The notes below the pieces were generated by a model. It saw only the letters and a program-made list of their open reading frames with translations. It was not told the origin of the DNA and made no database searches. Both the position numbers and the translations under genes were made by a program. Of a stretch of 64,000 nt of DNA, positions 28,778-38,158 are shown in pieces (position 1 is the first letter of the stretch; the number at the start of each line of letters is the position of its first letter). The stretch lies in NCBI GenBank assembly GCA_903828145.1, contig CAIKKY010000021.1, forward strand, positions 62,001 through 126,000. Direction: 5' to 3'. The stretch comes from an uncultured Hyphomicrobiales bacterium. Its GTDB lineage: Bacteria > Pseudomonadota > Alphaproteobacteria > Rhizobiales > Devosiaceae.

Positions 28778-29992
28778 ATGAAGAAGACCCATTCCATTCT
28801 TGGCCTCGCCGTTGCCGCAATGGCCCTTGGCCTTGCCGCGCCGGCCCTTGCCGACGACATTAAGGTTGGCATCCTTGGCGACATCACCGGCCCGATCGAA
28901 AGCCTTGCTGGCCCGATCGTTGCTGGCGCCCAGCTTGCTTTCGACCACGTGAATGCCCAGGGCGGCATCCTTGGCGGTAAAATCGTTTCGGTCACCGGTG
29001 ACTCCGCCTGTGATCCGTCCGTGGCCGGTCCGGCCGCTGACAAGCTCGTGAATACCGATCAGGTTACCGCGATCGTCGGCGCGTTCTGCACCGGCGCCAC
29101 CATTGGCGCTGCCAATGGCGCAGGCATCCCGGGCGGCGTTGTGATGATCTCGCCGTCGGCCTCGGCCCCGGCGCTGACCACGCTCGACGACAAGGATCTG
29201 GTGTACCGCACCACCCCGTCCGACGCCTTCCAGGGCGTGAAGATGGCCGATCTGCTGATCGCCAAGGGCATCAAGGACGTGGCCATCACCTACGTGAACA
29301 ATGACTACGGCAAGGGTCTTGCCGATGTCTTTGCCAAGCACTTCGAAGAACTCGGCGGCAAGGTCACGGCCAATGTCGCTCACGAAGATGGCAAGGCCGA
29401 CTACCGCGCCGAACTCGGCCAGCTCGCTTCGTCGGGCTCGACCAATCTCGTGATCCTCGCTTACGCGTCGGGCTCGGGCAAGGTCATGCTGCAGCAGGCA
29501 GTTGAAGGCGGCGATTTCGCAGCAGCCTCCTACATTGGCGGCGACGGCATGGTGGGCGACGATCTGCTCGCCGGTCTGCCGGCGGACTCGATCAACGGCA
29601 AGATCATCGCGACCCGCGCTGGTGCCTACACCGGCGAGTCGTCTGATCTGTACACCAAGCTCGCTACCGATGCGGGCCAGGACCCCACCGCGACCTACGC
29701 CCCGCAGGCGTATGACGCGGCCTTCATGCTGGCGCTCGCCATCGAGAAGAACGGTTCGGCCAGCCGCGAAGGTCTCGCTGCCGCGCTCCGCGACATCGCG
29801 ACTGCACCGGGCGAACGCATCCTGCCCGGCGAATGGGCCAAGGCCGTTGAGCTGATCAAGGCCGGCAAGGACATCGATTATGAAGGTGCCGGTGGCCCTG
29901 CAGAATTCGACGCCGCTGGCGATGTTGATGGCGTGATCGTTGAACTCGCCGTCGAAGGCGGCAAGTTCGTCGAAAAGGGCGCGGTGAAGTAA
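28778..29992 (+). CDS. livJ: Branched-chain amino acid ABC transporter binding protein
   Basis: A 404-residue periplasmic binding protein of the Leu/Ile/Val family. A clear signal peptide ends at ALA (residue 25), and the mature protein starts DDIKVGILGDITGP. The gene has a strong GAGGGA ribosome site, more T-ending and C-ending optimal codons than its neighbours, and a strong terminator, all consistent with high expression. The permease and ATPase genes livHMFG lie 1.1 kb downstream on the other strand. I infer they form one transporter, but the ligand could be any amino acid or amide of this family. Confidence 0.88.
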   Translation: MKKTHSILGLAVAAMALGLAAPALADDIKVGILGDITGPIESLAGPIVAGAQLAFDHVNAQGGILGGKIVSVTGDSACDPSVAGPAADKLVNTDQVTAIVGAFCTGATIGAANGAGIPGGVVMISPSASAPALTTLDDKDLVYRTTPSDAFQGVKMADLLIAKGIKDVAITYVNNDYGKGLADVFAKHFEELGGKVTANVAHEDGKADYRAELGQLASSGSTNLVILAYASGSGKVMLQQAVEGGDFAAASYIGGDGMVGDDLLAGLPADSINGKIIATRAGAYTGESSDLYTKLATDAGQDPTATYAPQAYDAAFMLALAIEKNGSASREGLAAALRDIATAPGERILPGEWAKAVELIKAGKDIDYEGAGGPAEFDAAGDVDGVIVELAVEGGKFVEKGAVK

Positions 29993-30016
29993 GCCTCACC
30001 CCCCAAAGAACTCAGG

Positions 30017-30050
30017 AAGGCCCGGTGCACCAGCGCCGGGCCTTTTTGTT
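30017..30050 (+). terminator. Intrinsic terminator after livJ
   Basis: A perfect 9-base-pair stem (AAGGCCCGG with CCGGGCCTT) around a 10-base loop is followed at once by TTTGTTTG, 25 bases after the livJ stop. A textbook factor-independent terminator. Confidence 0.9.
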
Positions 30051-30159
30051 TGTCCAAGGGCCAATCTGCTAAATGGTTACGGGAAAAACCGTAGTTTCGT
30101 CTTGAACGCCCCCGGTCCCTGCGCAAATGATCGCGGGCACAGCGAGTGGAGACGACATC

Positions 30160-31092
30160 ATGGCGGAAGCGGCCCTGGCAGACCAGACAGGCAAATTCGC
30201 GCTGATCACCGGGGCGACGGGCGGCCTCGGGCTGGCCACTGCCGAAGCCCTGGCTGCCGCTGGAGCCGATGTGCTGCTCACCGGACGGGATGCCGACAAG
30301 GGCGTGCGGGCGCTCAGTGCCATCAGGTCCCGCCATTCCAATGCCCTGGTGCGGTTCGAGCTGCTCGATATGTCCTCAAAACAGAGCATCGGGCGCTTCA
30401 TTGGCCGCTATGACGCCCATCACCGCAGCCTTGATGTGCTCATCTGTAACGCCGGGGTCATGGCCCTGCCGCGCCGCCTGCAGAATGCTGATGGGGTAGA
30501 GCTGCAGTTTGCGACCAATTATCTTGGCCATTTCGCCCTGACGGCAGGGCTTATTCCGGCGCTCACCCGCTCGAAAGCGCCGCGCGTGGTTCAGGTGTCG
30601 AGTATCGTGGCGCGCCAGGGCACGGCGGCGGTCGCCAATCCCGAGCAGGGCCGCACCTATCGGCCGATGCAGGCCTATGTCGAGAGCAAGCTGGCGCAGC
30701 TGATTTTCATGGTCGAATTGCAGCGCCGCAGCGACCGGACCGGCTGGGGCCTCACCGCCGTGGCCGCCCACCCGGGCGTGACCCGTACCGATCTTCTGGC
30801 CAATGGGCCCGGGCGCGAGAGCCTCAGGGGCATGGCCTATGGGCTCATGCAGCCCCTCGTCAGCCAACCGATTGCGGCCGGAATTCAGCCGATCCTGAAG
30901 GCCGCCACCGGCGCCGGGGTGATGCCGCTCGACTATTACGGCCCAAGCGGTCCGCTCGAGCTGAGGGGCCTGGGCGCCGCCCCGGCCCGCCTGCCCGAGC
31001 TTGCGCGCAACGAGGCCCTCGGCTCACGGCTGTGGCGCCTGTCGGAAGACCTGACGGATACCCGCTTCCCGGTGTTGGCGGCTGTCTCGTAA
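30160..31092 (+). CDS. Short-chain dehydrogenase/reductase, retinol dehydrogenase-like
   Basis: A 310-residue NAD(P)-dependent oxidoreductase. The cofactor motif is TGATGGLG near residue 20, NAG is present in LICNAGVMALP, and the catalytic YxxxK is YVESK. The overall sequence is closest in type to the retinol dehydrogenase/protochlorophyllide reductase-like group, which includes many enzymes of unknown substrate. I start at the ATG at 30160, which has GGAG ten bases upstream; an ATG at 30127 lacks one. It lies between livJ and livM but is probably unrelated to transport. Confidence 0.86.
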   Translation: MAEAALADQTGKFALITGATGGLGLATAEALAAAGADVLLTGRDADKGVRALSAIRSRHSNALVRFELLDMSSKQSIGRFIGRYDAHHRSLDVLICNAGVMALPRRLQNADGVELQFATNYLGHFALTAGLIPALTRSKAPRVVQVSSIVARQGTAAVANPEQGRTYRPMQAYVESKLAQLIFMVELQRRSDRTGWGLTAVAAHPGVTRTDLLANGPGRESLRGMAYGLMQPLVSQPIAAGIQPILKAATGAGVMPLDYYGPSGPLELRGLGAAPARLPELARNEALGSRLWRLSEDLTDTRFPVLAAVS

Positions 31093-31114
31093 ACCGAGCC
31101 AGCCCGCTTTACGG

Positions 31115-32383
31115 CTACTGCCGCCGTACTTCGGGCAACAGCCCGCGTGGGAAGTAGCGGATGGCGACCGTAATCACGATCCCCAGCACAAAGACGCGCA
31201 TCTGGCTGGCGCGGGATTCGATTTCAGGAATCGCACCCCACCCGAGATCGGTGGACCAGTGCGAGACGGTGCTCAGCACCGCCTGTGCCACCTGATCCGA
31301 GGTCATCCACGCCACATAGATCAGGAAGCCGCCGAAAATCGCGCCAAAATTATTGCCCGCGCCCCCCACGATCACCATCACCCACACAAGGAAGGTGTGG
31401 TTGATCGGCTGATAGGCACCCGGATCATAAATCTGCTGGAACGAGACCAGCATCGCCCCGCCGATACCCATCAGCACCGACCCGAGCACAAACAGCTCGA
31501 GCTGGCGCTGGGTCACGTTCTTGCCCATCGACCCGGCTGAAATGAAGTTGTCGCGGATGGCGCGCATCATGCGCCCCCACGGACCATTATAGGCCCGCTG
31601 CACAAGGAACAGCGCCACAACCAGAATGAGTGCCGCAATGGCGAGGAAGCCGAGCCGCGCATAGAGGAACGAGTCATTCACCGCCATGCCCGCCGCCTGC
31701 AGGTCCTGCGGCAGCGGCGTCGGCCATGGAATCGGCGACACGGTTTTGGTGCCGCGGGTCAGCCAGTCCATGTTTTTCAGCAGTGCCCGGATGATCTCGG
31801 AAATCCCAATCGTGGCAATCGCGAGATAATCGGTTCGCAGCCCAAGACAGATCTTGCCCATGAGAAGCGCAAGGCCGGCCGCGAGAATGCCGCCGAGAAT
31901 CCAGCCGAACACCGGGTTGAGCCCCAACCCGCCGACCCAGCCGGACGTTGTTTCAATATAGGCGGCCGCCGGATCGATCTGGGTGCGGTAGATGAAATAG
32001 CCCGCAGCCCACGAGGCGACGACCAGAACGGCCTTCAGCCGCCCTTTGACGGCGATCCGGCCCACACCCCACACCAGCGCAAGACCCACCGCGAGGCCCA
32101 GCACCGCGCGCCCGAGCAGCATCGGGCCTTCCGACGCCCAGAAGCCCGGGTTGACCGGCGACGAGGTAAAGGTCACCGCCGCGCCGCCCAGCATCAGCAT
32201 GCCCATGATGCTGAAATTGAACAGCCCGCCGTAGCCCCACTGGATATTGAGCCCGAGCGCGATCAGCGCATAGGCGAAGCTCTGCACCAGCAGCAGCGTG
32301 GTGTACTGCACGCCCGTGGCGATGCCGACAAAGACAAAGAGCGCAAACAGCAGCCCGAACAGCATTACCGAGCGGCGGGTCAT
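31115..32383 (-). CDS. livM: Branched-chain amino acid ABC transporter permease LivM
   Basis: A 422-residue inner-membrane permease with about ten hydrophobic segments and the LivM cytoplasmic coupling motif in FVLGSVLMGIGGAMLVSF. It is longer than the usual 300-350 residues because of an extra region near residues 95-160 with two additional hydrophobic stretches. Its ATG overlaps the livH stop by four bases (ATGA). Last gene of the livG-livF-livH-livM operon. Confidence 0.93.
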   Translation of the reverse strand: MTRRSVMLFGLLFALFVFVGIATGVQYTTLLLVQSFAYALIALGLNIQWGYGGLFNFSIMGMLMLGGAAVTFTSSPVNPGFWASEGPMLLGRAVLGLAVGLALVWGVGRIAVKGRLKAVLVVASWAAGYFIYRTQIDPAAAYIETTSGWVGGLGLNPVFGWILGGILAAGLALLMGKICLGLRTDYLAIATIGISEIIRALLKNMDWLTRGTKTVSPIPWPTPLPQDLQAAGMAVNDSFLYARLGFLAIAALILVVALFLVQRAYNGPWGRMMRAIRDNFISAGSMGKNVTQRQLELFVLGSVLMGIGGAMLVSFQQIYDPGAYQPINHTFLVWVMVIVGGAGNNFGAIFGGFLIYVAWMTSDQVAQAVLSTVSHWSTDLGWGAIPEIESRASQMRVFVLGIVITVAIRYFPRGLLPEVRRQ

Positions 32384-33384
32384 GACGAGGCCCCCTTGAA
32401 GATACCCGTCGGCCGCCACAACAGCACCACCACCAGAATGACGAAGGCGACGGTCAGCTTGTATTCAGTCGGCACGAAGGTAATCGATACCGGCACCTCG
32501 AAGGGCAGAATGCCCTGCAATGGCCTCAGCAGCACCGACCAGTTGAAGATCGCGGCCGATTCGGCAAAGCCGATGAGATAGCCCGCAGCGATGGCGCCAT
32601 AGGGTTGCCCCAGCCCGCCCACGATGGCGGCGGCAAAGATCGGCAGCACGATATTGAAGGCAAGATCGGGCTTCAGCTGCACATCGAGCGCCAGCATGGT
32701 GCCGGCCATGGCCGCGAGAGCCCCCGCAATGATCCAGGTCACGCGCACCACCAGCTTGGTGTTGATGCCCGAGACCTGCGCCAGATCGGCATTATCGGCC
32801 ATGGCGCGCATGGCCTTGCCGAGCCGTGATCGCGTGAGGAACAGATGCAGCACCGTGACGGCGACGATTGTCATCAGCACCATCAGCAATTGCGGCTGGG
32901 TAAAATTGATGGTCCGGGTCACGCCCTCAAGCGGCACTGGAATGCGGATCAGCTGCTTGGTTTCGGTTTCGAAAAAGCTCGCGGCACCCGAGCCGAAAAT
33001 CAGGCGGATCAGCCCCTGCACGATCAGCGTTACGCCGATGGAGGCGATCAGCAACGTCACTGAACTTGCCTTGCGTTTTCGGAGCGGCGCGTAAAACGCC
33101 TTGTCGAGCCCGAAGGCGATGATCGCGGTCAGCACCATGGCAATCGGCATCACGATAAAGCCGGTCGGCAGGCCAGGCACGCTCCAGCCGAGCGTCGCGA
33201 ACAGGCCCGCCAGCACGAAGGCCAGGAAGGCCCCCATGGTCATCATGTCGCCATGGGCGAAATGCGCAAACCGCAGAATGCCGAAAATCAGCGTCACGCC
33301 AACGCCGGCCACAGCATAGATCGAGCCAAGCGCAATGCTGGCGACAACCACATTATTGAAGAAGAAAATCAGCTCGTTCATCAT
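32380..33384 (-). CDS. livH: Branched-chain amino acid ABC transporter permease LivH
   Basis: A 334-residue permease with about eight membrane segments. The N-terminal FFNNVVVASIALGSIYAVAG and the loop GLGQPYGAIAAGYLIGF are typical of LivH. It pairs with LivM to form the membrane channel. It starts eight bases after livF and overlaps livM, so the operon is tightly coupled. Slightly longer than E. coli LivH. Confidence 0.93.
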   Translation of the reverse strand: MMNELIFFFNNVVVASIALGSIYAVAGVGVTLIFGILRFAHFAHGDMMTMGAFLAFVLAGLFATLGWSVPGLPTGFIVMPIAMVLTAIIAFGLDKAFYAPLRKRKASSVTLLIASIGVTLIVQGLIRLIFGSGAASFFETETKQLIRIPVPLEGVTRTINFTQPQLLMVLMTIVAVTVLHLFLTRSRLGKAMRAMADNADLAQVSGINTKLVVRVTWIIAGALAAMAGTMLALDVQLKPDLAFNIVLPIFAAAIVGGLGQPYGAIAAGYLIGFAESAAIFNWSVLLRPLQGILPFEVPVSITFVPTEYKLTVAFVILVVVLLWRPTGIFKGASS

Positions 33385-33392
33385 TGTCCCCC

Positions 33393-34097
33393 TCAGCCCC
33401 CAAGAAAGCTCTTGGCGACTTCGGGATCGGCGATCAGCTCGCGCCCCGTGCCGGTGAACCGGTTCTTGCCAGTGGCCAGCACAAAGCCCCGGCTGGCAAA
33501 CGCGAGCGCCTGCCGTGCATTCTGTTCAACCATCAAAATGCCAACGCCTGCCTTGTTGACCTTCACGATCTGCTCAAAAATCTCGAGCACGTAGCGCGGG
33601 CTCAGCCCGGCCGACGGTTCGTCGAGCAGCAAAAGCTTGGGCTTGCTCATCAGGGCCCGGCCCATGGCCACCATCTGGCGCTGCCCGCCGGACAGCTCAC
33701 CCGCCGGCTGGCGCCGCTTTTCCCGCAGCACCGGAAACATCTCATAGACCCACTCCATGGTGGGCCGGAAATCATCGGTGCGGGTAAACGCCCCCATTTC
33801 GAGATTTTCTTCAACGCTCATCGAGGTGAAGACGTTCTTCTCCTGCGGCACAAAGCTCAGCCCCTTGGGCACAAGCCGGTCGGGCAGTGAATTCTGGATC
33901 TCTTCGCCATCAAAACGGATCGCGCCGCCCGTCACGCTCACAAGCCCGAAAATCGCCTTGAGCGTGGTGGATTTGCCCGCGCCATTCGGCCCCACGATCA
34001 CGCCGATGTCGCTCTGGTCGATCTGCATGTCGACGCCGTTCAGAATCGGCGCGCCGCCATAGCCGCCGACAAGGCTGCTGATTTCAAGAAGGCTCAT
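33393..34097 (-). CDS. livF: Branched-chain amino acid ABC transporter ATPase LivF
   Basis: A 234-residue ABC ATPase. Walker A is GPNGAGKSTTLKAIFG, the signature LSGGQRQMVAMGRAL, Walker B LLLLDEPSAGLSP, and the H-loop is in MVEQNARQAL, the Gln/Asn variant typical of LivF in place of the usual histidine. Its ATG overlaps the livG stop (TGATG). Confidence 0.94.
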   Translation of the reverse strand: MSLLEISSLVGGYGGAPILNGVDMQIDQSDIGVIVGPNGAGKSTTLKAIFGLVSVTGGAIRFDGEEIQNSLPDRLVPKGLSFVPQEKNVFTSMSVEENLEMGAFTRTDDFRPTMEWVYEMFPVLREKRRQPAGELSGGQRQMVAMGRALMSKPKLLLLDEPSAGLSPRYVLEIFEQIVKVNKAGVGILMVEQNARQALAFASRGFVLATGKNRFTGTGRELIADPEVAKSFLGG

Positions 34098-34879
34098 CAG
34101 TCTGCCTCCACCGGCGTGCCGAAATAGGCGGCGATGATTTCAGGATTGGCCCGGATTTCGCTCATCGGCCCTTCAGCGATCTTTTCGCCCTGCGCCATCA
34201 CGATCACCGGGTCACACAGGCGCCCGATCAGATCCATATCATGCTCGATCACGAAGAACGTGTAGCCCAGTTCGCGATTCATGCGCTCGATATTGCCCGC
34301 CAGGTCCTGCAGCAGCGTGCGGTTGACACCCGCGGCCACTTCATCGAGCAGCACCACCTTGGCATCAACCATCATGGTCCGGCCCAGTTCGAGCAGTTTT
34401 TTTTGCCCGCCCGACAGATTGCCGGCCAGCTCGGTTTTCACATGCCCAAGCTTCAGGAAATCAATGACATCCAGCGCCTTCTGGCGCACGCGCGCCTCGT
34501 CGATTTTCACCCGACCGGGGCGCAGCCAGTTGTTCACCAGCTTTTCGCCGCTCTGGTCGGCCGGAACCATCATCAGGTTCTCAAGCGCCGTCATGTGCGA
34601 AAACTCATGCGCAATCTGGAACGTGCGCAGCATGCCCTTGTGGAACAGCTCGTGCGGGCGGAGCCCGGTCACGTCTTCCCCATCAAACAGGATCTGGCCG
34701 GAGTCGGGCGTAATATTGCCCGCGACCAGGTTGAACAGCGTGGATTTTCCCGCCCCATTGGGACCGATCAGCCCCGTGATCGAGCCCCGTTTCACGCTCA
34801 GCGAGCAGGTGTTTACGGCCAGAAGGCCGCCAAAACGTTTGCTGACGCCTTTTACGTCGATTACTGCGTCCAAGGACAC
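34097..34879 (-). CDS. livG: Branched-chain amino acid ABC transporter ATPase LivG
   Basis: A 260-residue ABC ATPase. Walker A is GPNGAGKSTLFNLVAG, the signature LSGGQKKLLELGRTM, Walker B VVLLDEVAAGVN with the family-typical variant after the glutamate, and the H-loop FFVIEHDMDLI. The C-terminal tail ending NPEIIAAYFG is the LivG hallmark. First gene of the operon; the promoter should be in the 75 bases before it. Confidence 0.94.
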   Translation of the reverse strand: MSLDAVIDVKGVSKRFGGLLAVNTCSLSVKRGSITGLIGPNGAGKSTLFNLVAGNITPDSGQILFDGEDVTGLRPHELFHKGMLRTFQIAHEFSHMTALENLMMVPADQSGEKLVNNWLRPGRVKIDEARVRQKALDVIDFLKLGHVKTELAGNLSGGQKKLLELGRTMMVDAKVVLLDEVAAGVNRTLLQDLAGNIERMNRELGYTFFVIEHDMDLIGRLCDPVIVMAQGEKIAEGPMSEIRANPEIIAAYFGTPVEAD

Positions 34880-34954
34880 ACGCCCCCGTGTCTACCTATC
34901 CCCATGCCGATTTTACCGGCTGTTGACCCATCTGCGCACAAGCCAAACGCGGGG

Positions 34955-35341
34955 TCAACCGAGCCTTGATCCAGCCGATTCAAGCGCCATAAGCACAGCA
35001 TCGGCCGTGCTCTCATTCACCGCAAACAGAATGTTATAGAGCGTGGCCAACCGGCTCAGCGACTTGATATCGACATCATGCGGCATGGCCGTCAGCGGGT
35101 CCTGAAAGAACACCAGCGCATCGAGCCGCCCCTCGGCGATCATCGCGCCCAGTTGCGCATCCCCGCCCAGGGGGCCGCTGAGAAGCCGCGTCACCGTGAG
35201 GCCGGTGCGTTCGGCCACCCGACCGCCGGAAGTCCCCGTACCGCACAGCGTATGGACCGCAAGCGCGGCGCGGTTGCGCTCGGTCCAGGCGACGAGATCG
35301 TCCTTCTTGTCGTCATGGGCCACAAGACCGATACGTGCCAT
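34955..35341 (-). CDS. mgsA: Methylglyoxal synthase
   Basis: A 128-residue enzyme converting dihydroxyacetone phosphate to methylglyoxal, which relieves phosphate-limited build-up of sugar phosphates. The phosphate-binding TLCGTGTSGG and the catalytic GGDAQLG (Asp61) are intact, as is HDVDIKSL. A GGAGATAAA site precedes the ATG. It follows a DUF1801-like gene by 13 bases. gloB earlier in this window supplies part of the matching detoxification route. Confidence 0.95.
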   Translation of the reverse strand: MARIGLVAHDDKKDDLVAWTERNRAALAVHTLCGTGTSGGRVAERTGLTVTRLLSGPLGGDAQLGAMIAEGRLDALVFFQDPLTAMPHDVDIKSLSRLATLYNILFAVNESTADAVLMALESAGSRLG

Positions 35342-35354
35342 TTTATCTCCCCGC

Positions 35355-35717
35355 TCAGACCTGTTGACCCGCAGGCGGCAGCGCTATGGCGGCCGCCACC
35401 AGCCCGGCCAGCGCCGCCTCATCTACCGCCGTAGCCACCGCGAACCGCGCGACCCGCGTGCGCTCGCCCGTACCCGTCAGAAGCGGCGAGGTGAGCCGCG
35501 CGCCCTGTTCAAACACCAGCGCCACATGGTCGCCCATCGGCAGCAGCGTCATGATGAACCCGGCCACCGGGTGTTGATAGGTGACCGAGCCCCAGTTGAT
35601 CCGCGCTGTACCGCGCAAATCGGGAGCGATGCCCGCGATCAGGGCCGCAATCTCTTCGGTCAGTGTCGCCACCGCGGGCTCTAGCCGCGGCAGAAGCAGG
35701 GGCAGGTCGTCGATCAT
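35355..35717 (-). CDS. DUF1801-like protein
   Basis: A 120-residue soluble protein. The pattern RINWGSVTYQHPVAGFIMTL followed by a beta strand with HVALVFEQG resembles the DUF1801/YdhG fold, a small alpha-beta family of unknown function with members linked to iron or metabolite binding. No catalytic residues stand out. It is the first gene of a likely two-gene unit with mgsA. The family call is from general resemblance only. Confidence 0.65.
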   Translation of the reverse strand: MIDDLPLLLPRLEPAVATLTEEIAALIAGIAPDLRGTARINWGSVTYQHPVAGFIMTLLPMGDHVALVFEQGARLTSPLLTGTGERTRVARFAVATAVDEAALAGLVAAAIALPPAGQQV

Positions 35718-35773
35718 CTCGGCCTCGCGAATGGGCCGCCCGTTTACCCTGTCCCGAAGACTTCCGCCAGCGG

Positions 35774-36163
35774 TCAGCTCAGCGTGCCGATCACAGCCTC
35801 GATGCGCTTTTTCAGCGTCTGCGCATCATAGGGCTTGATGACGTAATTATTGACGCCGCTCGAAATGGCCTCGCGCACCTGTTCCTTGTCGGATCGGCCG
35901 GTGGCCATGATGAACGGCAGGGCCTGCGTGCGGGGATATTTACGGATGACGCGCAACAGGGTGAGCCCATCAATGTCGTCCATGTTCCAATCGGAAATGA
36001 TCAGATCAACGCTCGTCGTTTCCAGCTTGCCCAGCGCGTCGCGCCCGGACTTGGCCTCGATGATGTTGACGAACCCCAGCTGGGTCAAAATATACTTGCA
36101 GATTCCGCGCATGGACGGCTGATCGTCCACGATCATAACTTGAATATTGTTTGCCTTGGGCAT
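35774..36163 (-). CDS. cheY: CheY-like chemotaxis response regulator
   Basis: A 129-residue single-domain receiver. The acidic pair is in IVDDQP, the phospho-acceptor aspartate in LIISDWNMDDIDGL, the conserved Thr in MATGRS and the Lys in VIKPYDA. The W-N-M stretch after the aspartate is typical of the motor-binding CheY type. It is last of cheD-mcp-cheR-cheB-cheY. In rhizobia two CheYs exist, a motor regulator and a phosphate sink; which this is cannot be decided here, though its position after cheB matches the motor type in S. meliloti. Confidence 0.88.
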   Translation of the reverse strand: MPKANNIQVMIVDDQPSMRGICKYILTQLGFVNIIEAKSGRDALGKLETTSVDLIISDWNMDDIDGLTLLRVIRKYPRTQALPFIMATGRSDKEQVREAISSGVNNYVIKPYDAQTLKKRIEAVIGTLS

Positions 36164-36248
36164 TCCAGATCAACTTCCCGACCGGCGACCGCCCAAAGGG
36201 GCGACCTGCGGTCCTTTATTCAGGTCTAAACTTACCGAGCTGATGTGC

Positions 36249-37286
36249 TCACGATGTCCCTCGTATCCGTTGCAGGGCATGGGCCAACTTGCCTGCAATC
36301 GCCTCCACCGGGGCCTGTTCCATCACCGCGCCCTCCTCAAACGCCACGCGCGGCATGCCATAAACCAGCGCCGACCCCTCGCTCTGGCCAAGGGTAAAAG
36401 CGCCTGCCTCGCGCATCAGCCTCAGTCCGCGCGCCCCGTCGCGCCCCATGCCGGTGAGGATCGCCCCCACCGCCATCGGCCCCAGCGTGCGGGCCACGGA
36501 TTCAAACAGCACATCGACGCTCGGCCGATGTCCTGATGCCAGCTCATCCTGCGTGATCCGGCACTTCAGTTCGCCGGAGCTGCGCTCGATGCGGAGGTGA
36601 AAATCGCCCGGCGCCACATAGGCGTGGCCCGGTTTCAGCACCTGCCGGTCCTGCGCCTCGGCCACGGTCAGCGCCGTGACATCGGTCAGCCGCTCGGCAA
36701 AGCGGGCGGTGAACCCGGCTGGCATGTGCTGGGCAATGACAATCGGCGGGCTCGACGGCGGCAACCGGCCAAGCACGGCGCGGATGGCTTCGACACCGCC
36801 CGTTGACGCGCCGATGGCAATGAGCGTGCCAGCCGGCGCCTGAAACGCAGGCACTGCCCCGAACTCGGCCTTCTCGTCGCGGCCCTTTACGGTGGCCCCC
36901 GCAGCCGACCGCACCTTCTTGCGCAGCACGTCGCCAAAGGCGGCCAGCCCATCTGGCGCGGCAGTCTTGGGCTTTTCAACAAAATCGACGGCGCCCAGTT
37001 CGAGCGCCAGCAGGGTTTCGCTCGCGCCCCTGTGGGTCAGCGTCGAGACCATCACCACCGGCAGCGGCCTGAGGCGCATCAGCTTTTCGAGGAACTGCAG
37101 CCCGTTCATGTTGGGCATCTCGATATCGAGCGTCACTACATCGGGATTGAGTTCTTTGATGAGGCTGCGGGCCTCAAGCGGGTCTTCCGCCGTGGCCACC
37201 ACCTCGATATCGCCATCACGCGGCAATTGCCGCGCCAGCATTTCGCGCATCATCGCGGAATCATCGATCACAATGGCCCGGATCAT
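36249..37286 (-). CDS. cheB: Chemotaxis methylesterase CheB
   Basis: A 345-residue protein with an N-terminal receiver (Asp54 in LDIEMPNMNGLQFL) and a C-terminal methylesterase/deamidase domain. The catalytic triad is Ser161 in GASTGG, His187 in IAQHMP and Asp283 in GMGRDGA. It removes methyl groups from chemoreceptors in adaptation. Its start overlaps the cheR stop by four bases, giving coupled translation of the opposing enzymes. Confidence 0.96.
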   Translation of the reverse strand: MIRAIVIDDSAMMREMLARQLPRDGDIEVVATAEDPLEARSLIKELNPDVVTLDIEMPNMNGLQFLEKLMRLRPLPVVMVSTLTHRGASETLLALELGAVDFVEKPKTAAPDGLAAFGDVLRKKVRSAAGATVKGRDEKAEFGAVPAFQAPAGTLIAIGASTGGVEAIRAVLGRLPPSSPPIVIAQHMPAGFTARFAERLTDVTALTVAEAQDRQVLKPGHAYVAPGDFHLRIERSSGELKCRITQDELASGHRPSVDVLFESVARTLGPMAVGAILTGMGRDGARGLRLMREAGAFTLGQSEGSALVYGMPRVAFEEGAVMEQAPVEAIAGKLAHALQRIRGTS

Positions 37287-38137
37287 GCCGCGTTCCTCGC
37301 TCTGGCGGGCGCAGTAAGCTGATAGACTGTCTTACCCACCCCCCGGAACCGGCTCGCGCCGCTCCCCGGATTTTCCGAGTGGCCGATATAGAGAAATGCC
37401 CCCGGCGCCAGCAACTCGCCCAACCGGCTGAACATCTCGGTCTGCGTCGGCTTGTCGAAATAGATCGCCACGTTGCGGCAGAAAATCGCGTCAAACGGAC
37501 CCCGCATCGGCCAGGGACCATTAACGAGGTTCAACACCTTGAACTGCACCAGATCGCGCACCTGGGCTGGTACGCGAATGCGCCCGTCGCCATAGGGTTC
37601 GAACAGCCGCGCCCGGGCCGGTGTCAGCCCCGCCAACTCGGTGGCGGCATAAACCCCGGCGGCACCCTCGGCCACAACGCGGGTATCAATATCGGTTGCC
37701 AGAACGCGGAAGTCCCAGCGTTTCAGCTCGGGATAGGCCTCAAGAAGGCTGAGCGCGATCGTATAGGCTTCCTGCCCGGTCGAGCACCCGGCGGACCAGA
37801 TGCGCAGCCGCTGTTCGCTGGCCGTGGGCCGCGCTTTCATCAGCTGGCCCACATAGCCAGTCAAATGTTCGAAATGATGCTCTTCACGCCAGAAGCGGGT
37901 GAGGTTCGTGGTCAGCGCGTTGATGAACTCCTGGCGCGCGGCCGCATCGGCCTGCCGCTCCAGATAATCGATATAGGCGGTGAAACTGCCAAGGTTCAGC
38001 AGGCGCAACAGCCGGGACAGCCGCGAGACAACCAGGGTCCGCTTCGAGTCCGACAGGGCAATCCCGGCTTCGGCGTAAAGCCGCGCCTTGACCCGGTCAA
38101 ACTCCTGGTCACTCAGAGCGAAATCGCCCTGTTCCAT
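37283..38137 (-). CDS. cheR: Chemoreceptor methyltransferase CheR
   Basis: A 284-residue SAM-dependent methyltransferase that methylates receptor glutamates. The N-terminal helical domain includes the conserved TTNLTRFWRE (canonically TTNETxFFRE). The SAM-binding GCSTGQEAYT is near residues 117-126, and FCRNVAIYFD corresponds to the NVLIYF motif. There is no TPR extension. It follows the mcp gene by 21 bases. Confidence 0.95.
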   Translation of the reverse strand: MEQGDFALSDQEFDRVKARLYAEAGIALSDSKRTLVVSRLSRLLRLLNLGSFTAYIDYLERQADAAARQEFINALTTNLTRFWREEHHFEHLTGYVGQLMKARPTASEQRLRIWSAGCSTGQEAYTIALSLLEAYPELKRWDFRVLATDIDTRVVAEGAAGVYAATELAGLTPARARLFEPYGDGRIRVPAQVRDLVQFKVLNLVNGPWPMRGPFDAIFCRNVAIYFDKPTQTEMFSRLGELLAPGAFLYIGHSENPGSGASRFRGVGKTVYQLTAPARARNAA

Positions 38138-38158
38138 TCCTGTGTCTCCGACCCGCTG

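Noticed and set aside
30127-30159. Upstream ATG for the SDR gene
   Set aside because: No ribosome site; the ATG at 30160 has GGAG at good distance and starts close to the conserved cofactor motif.
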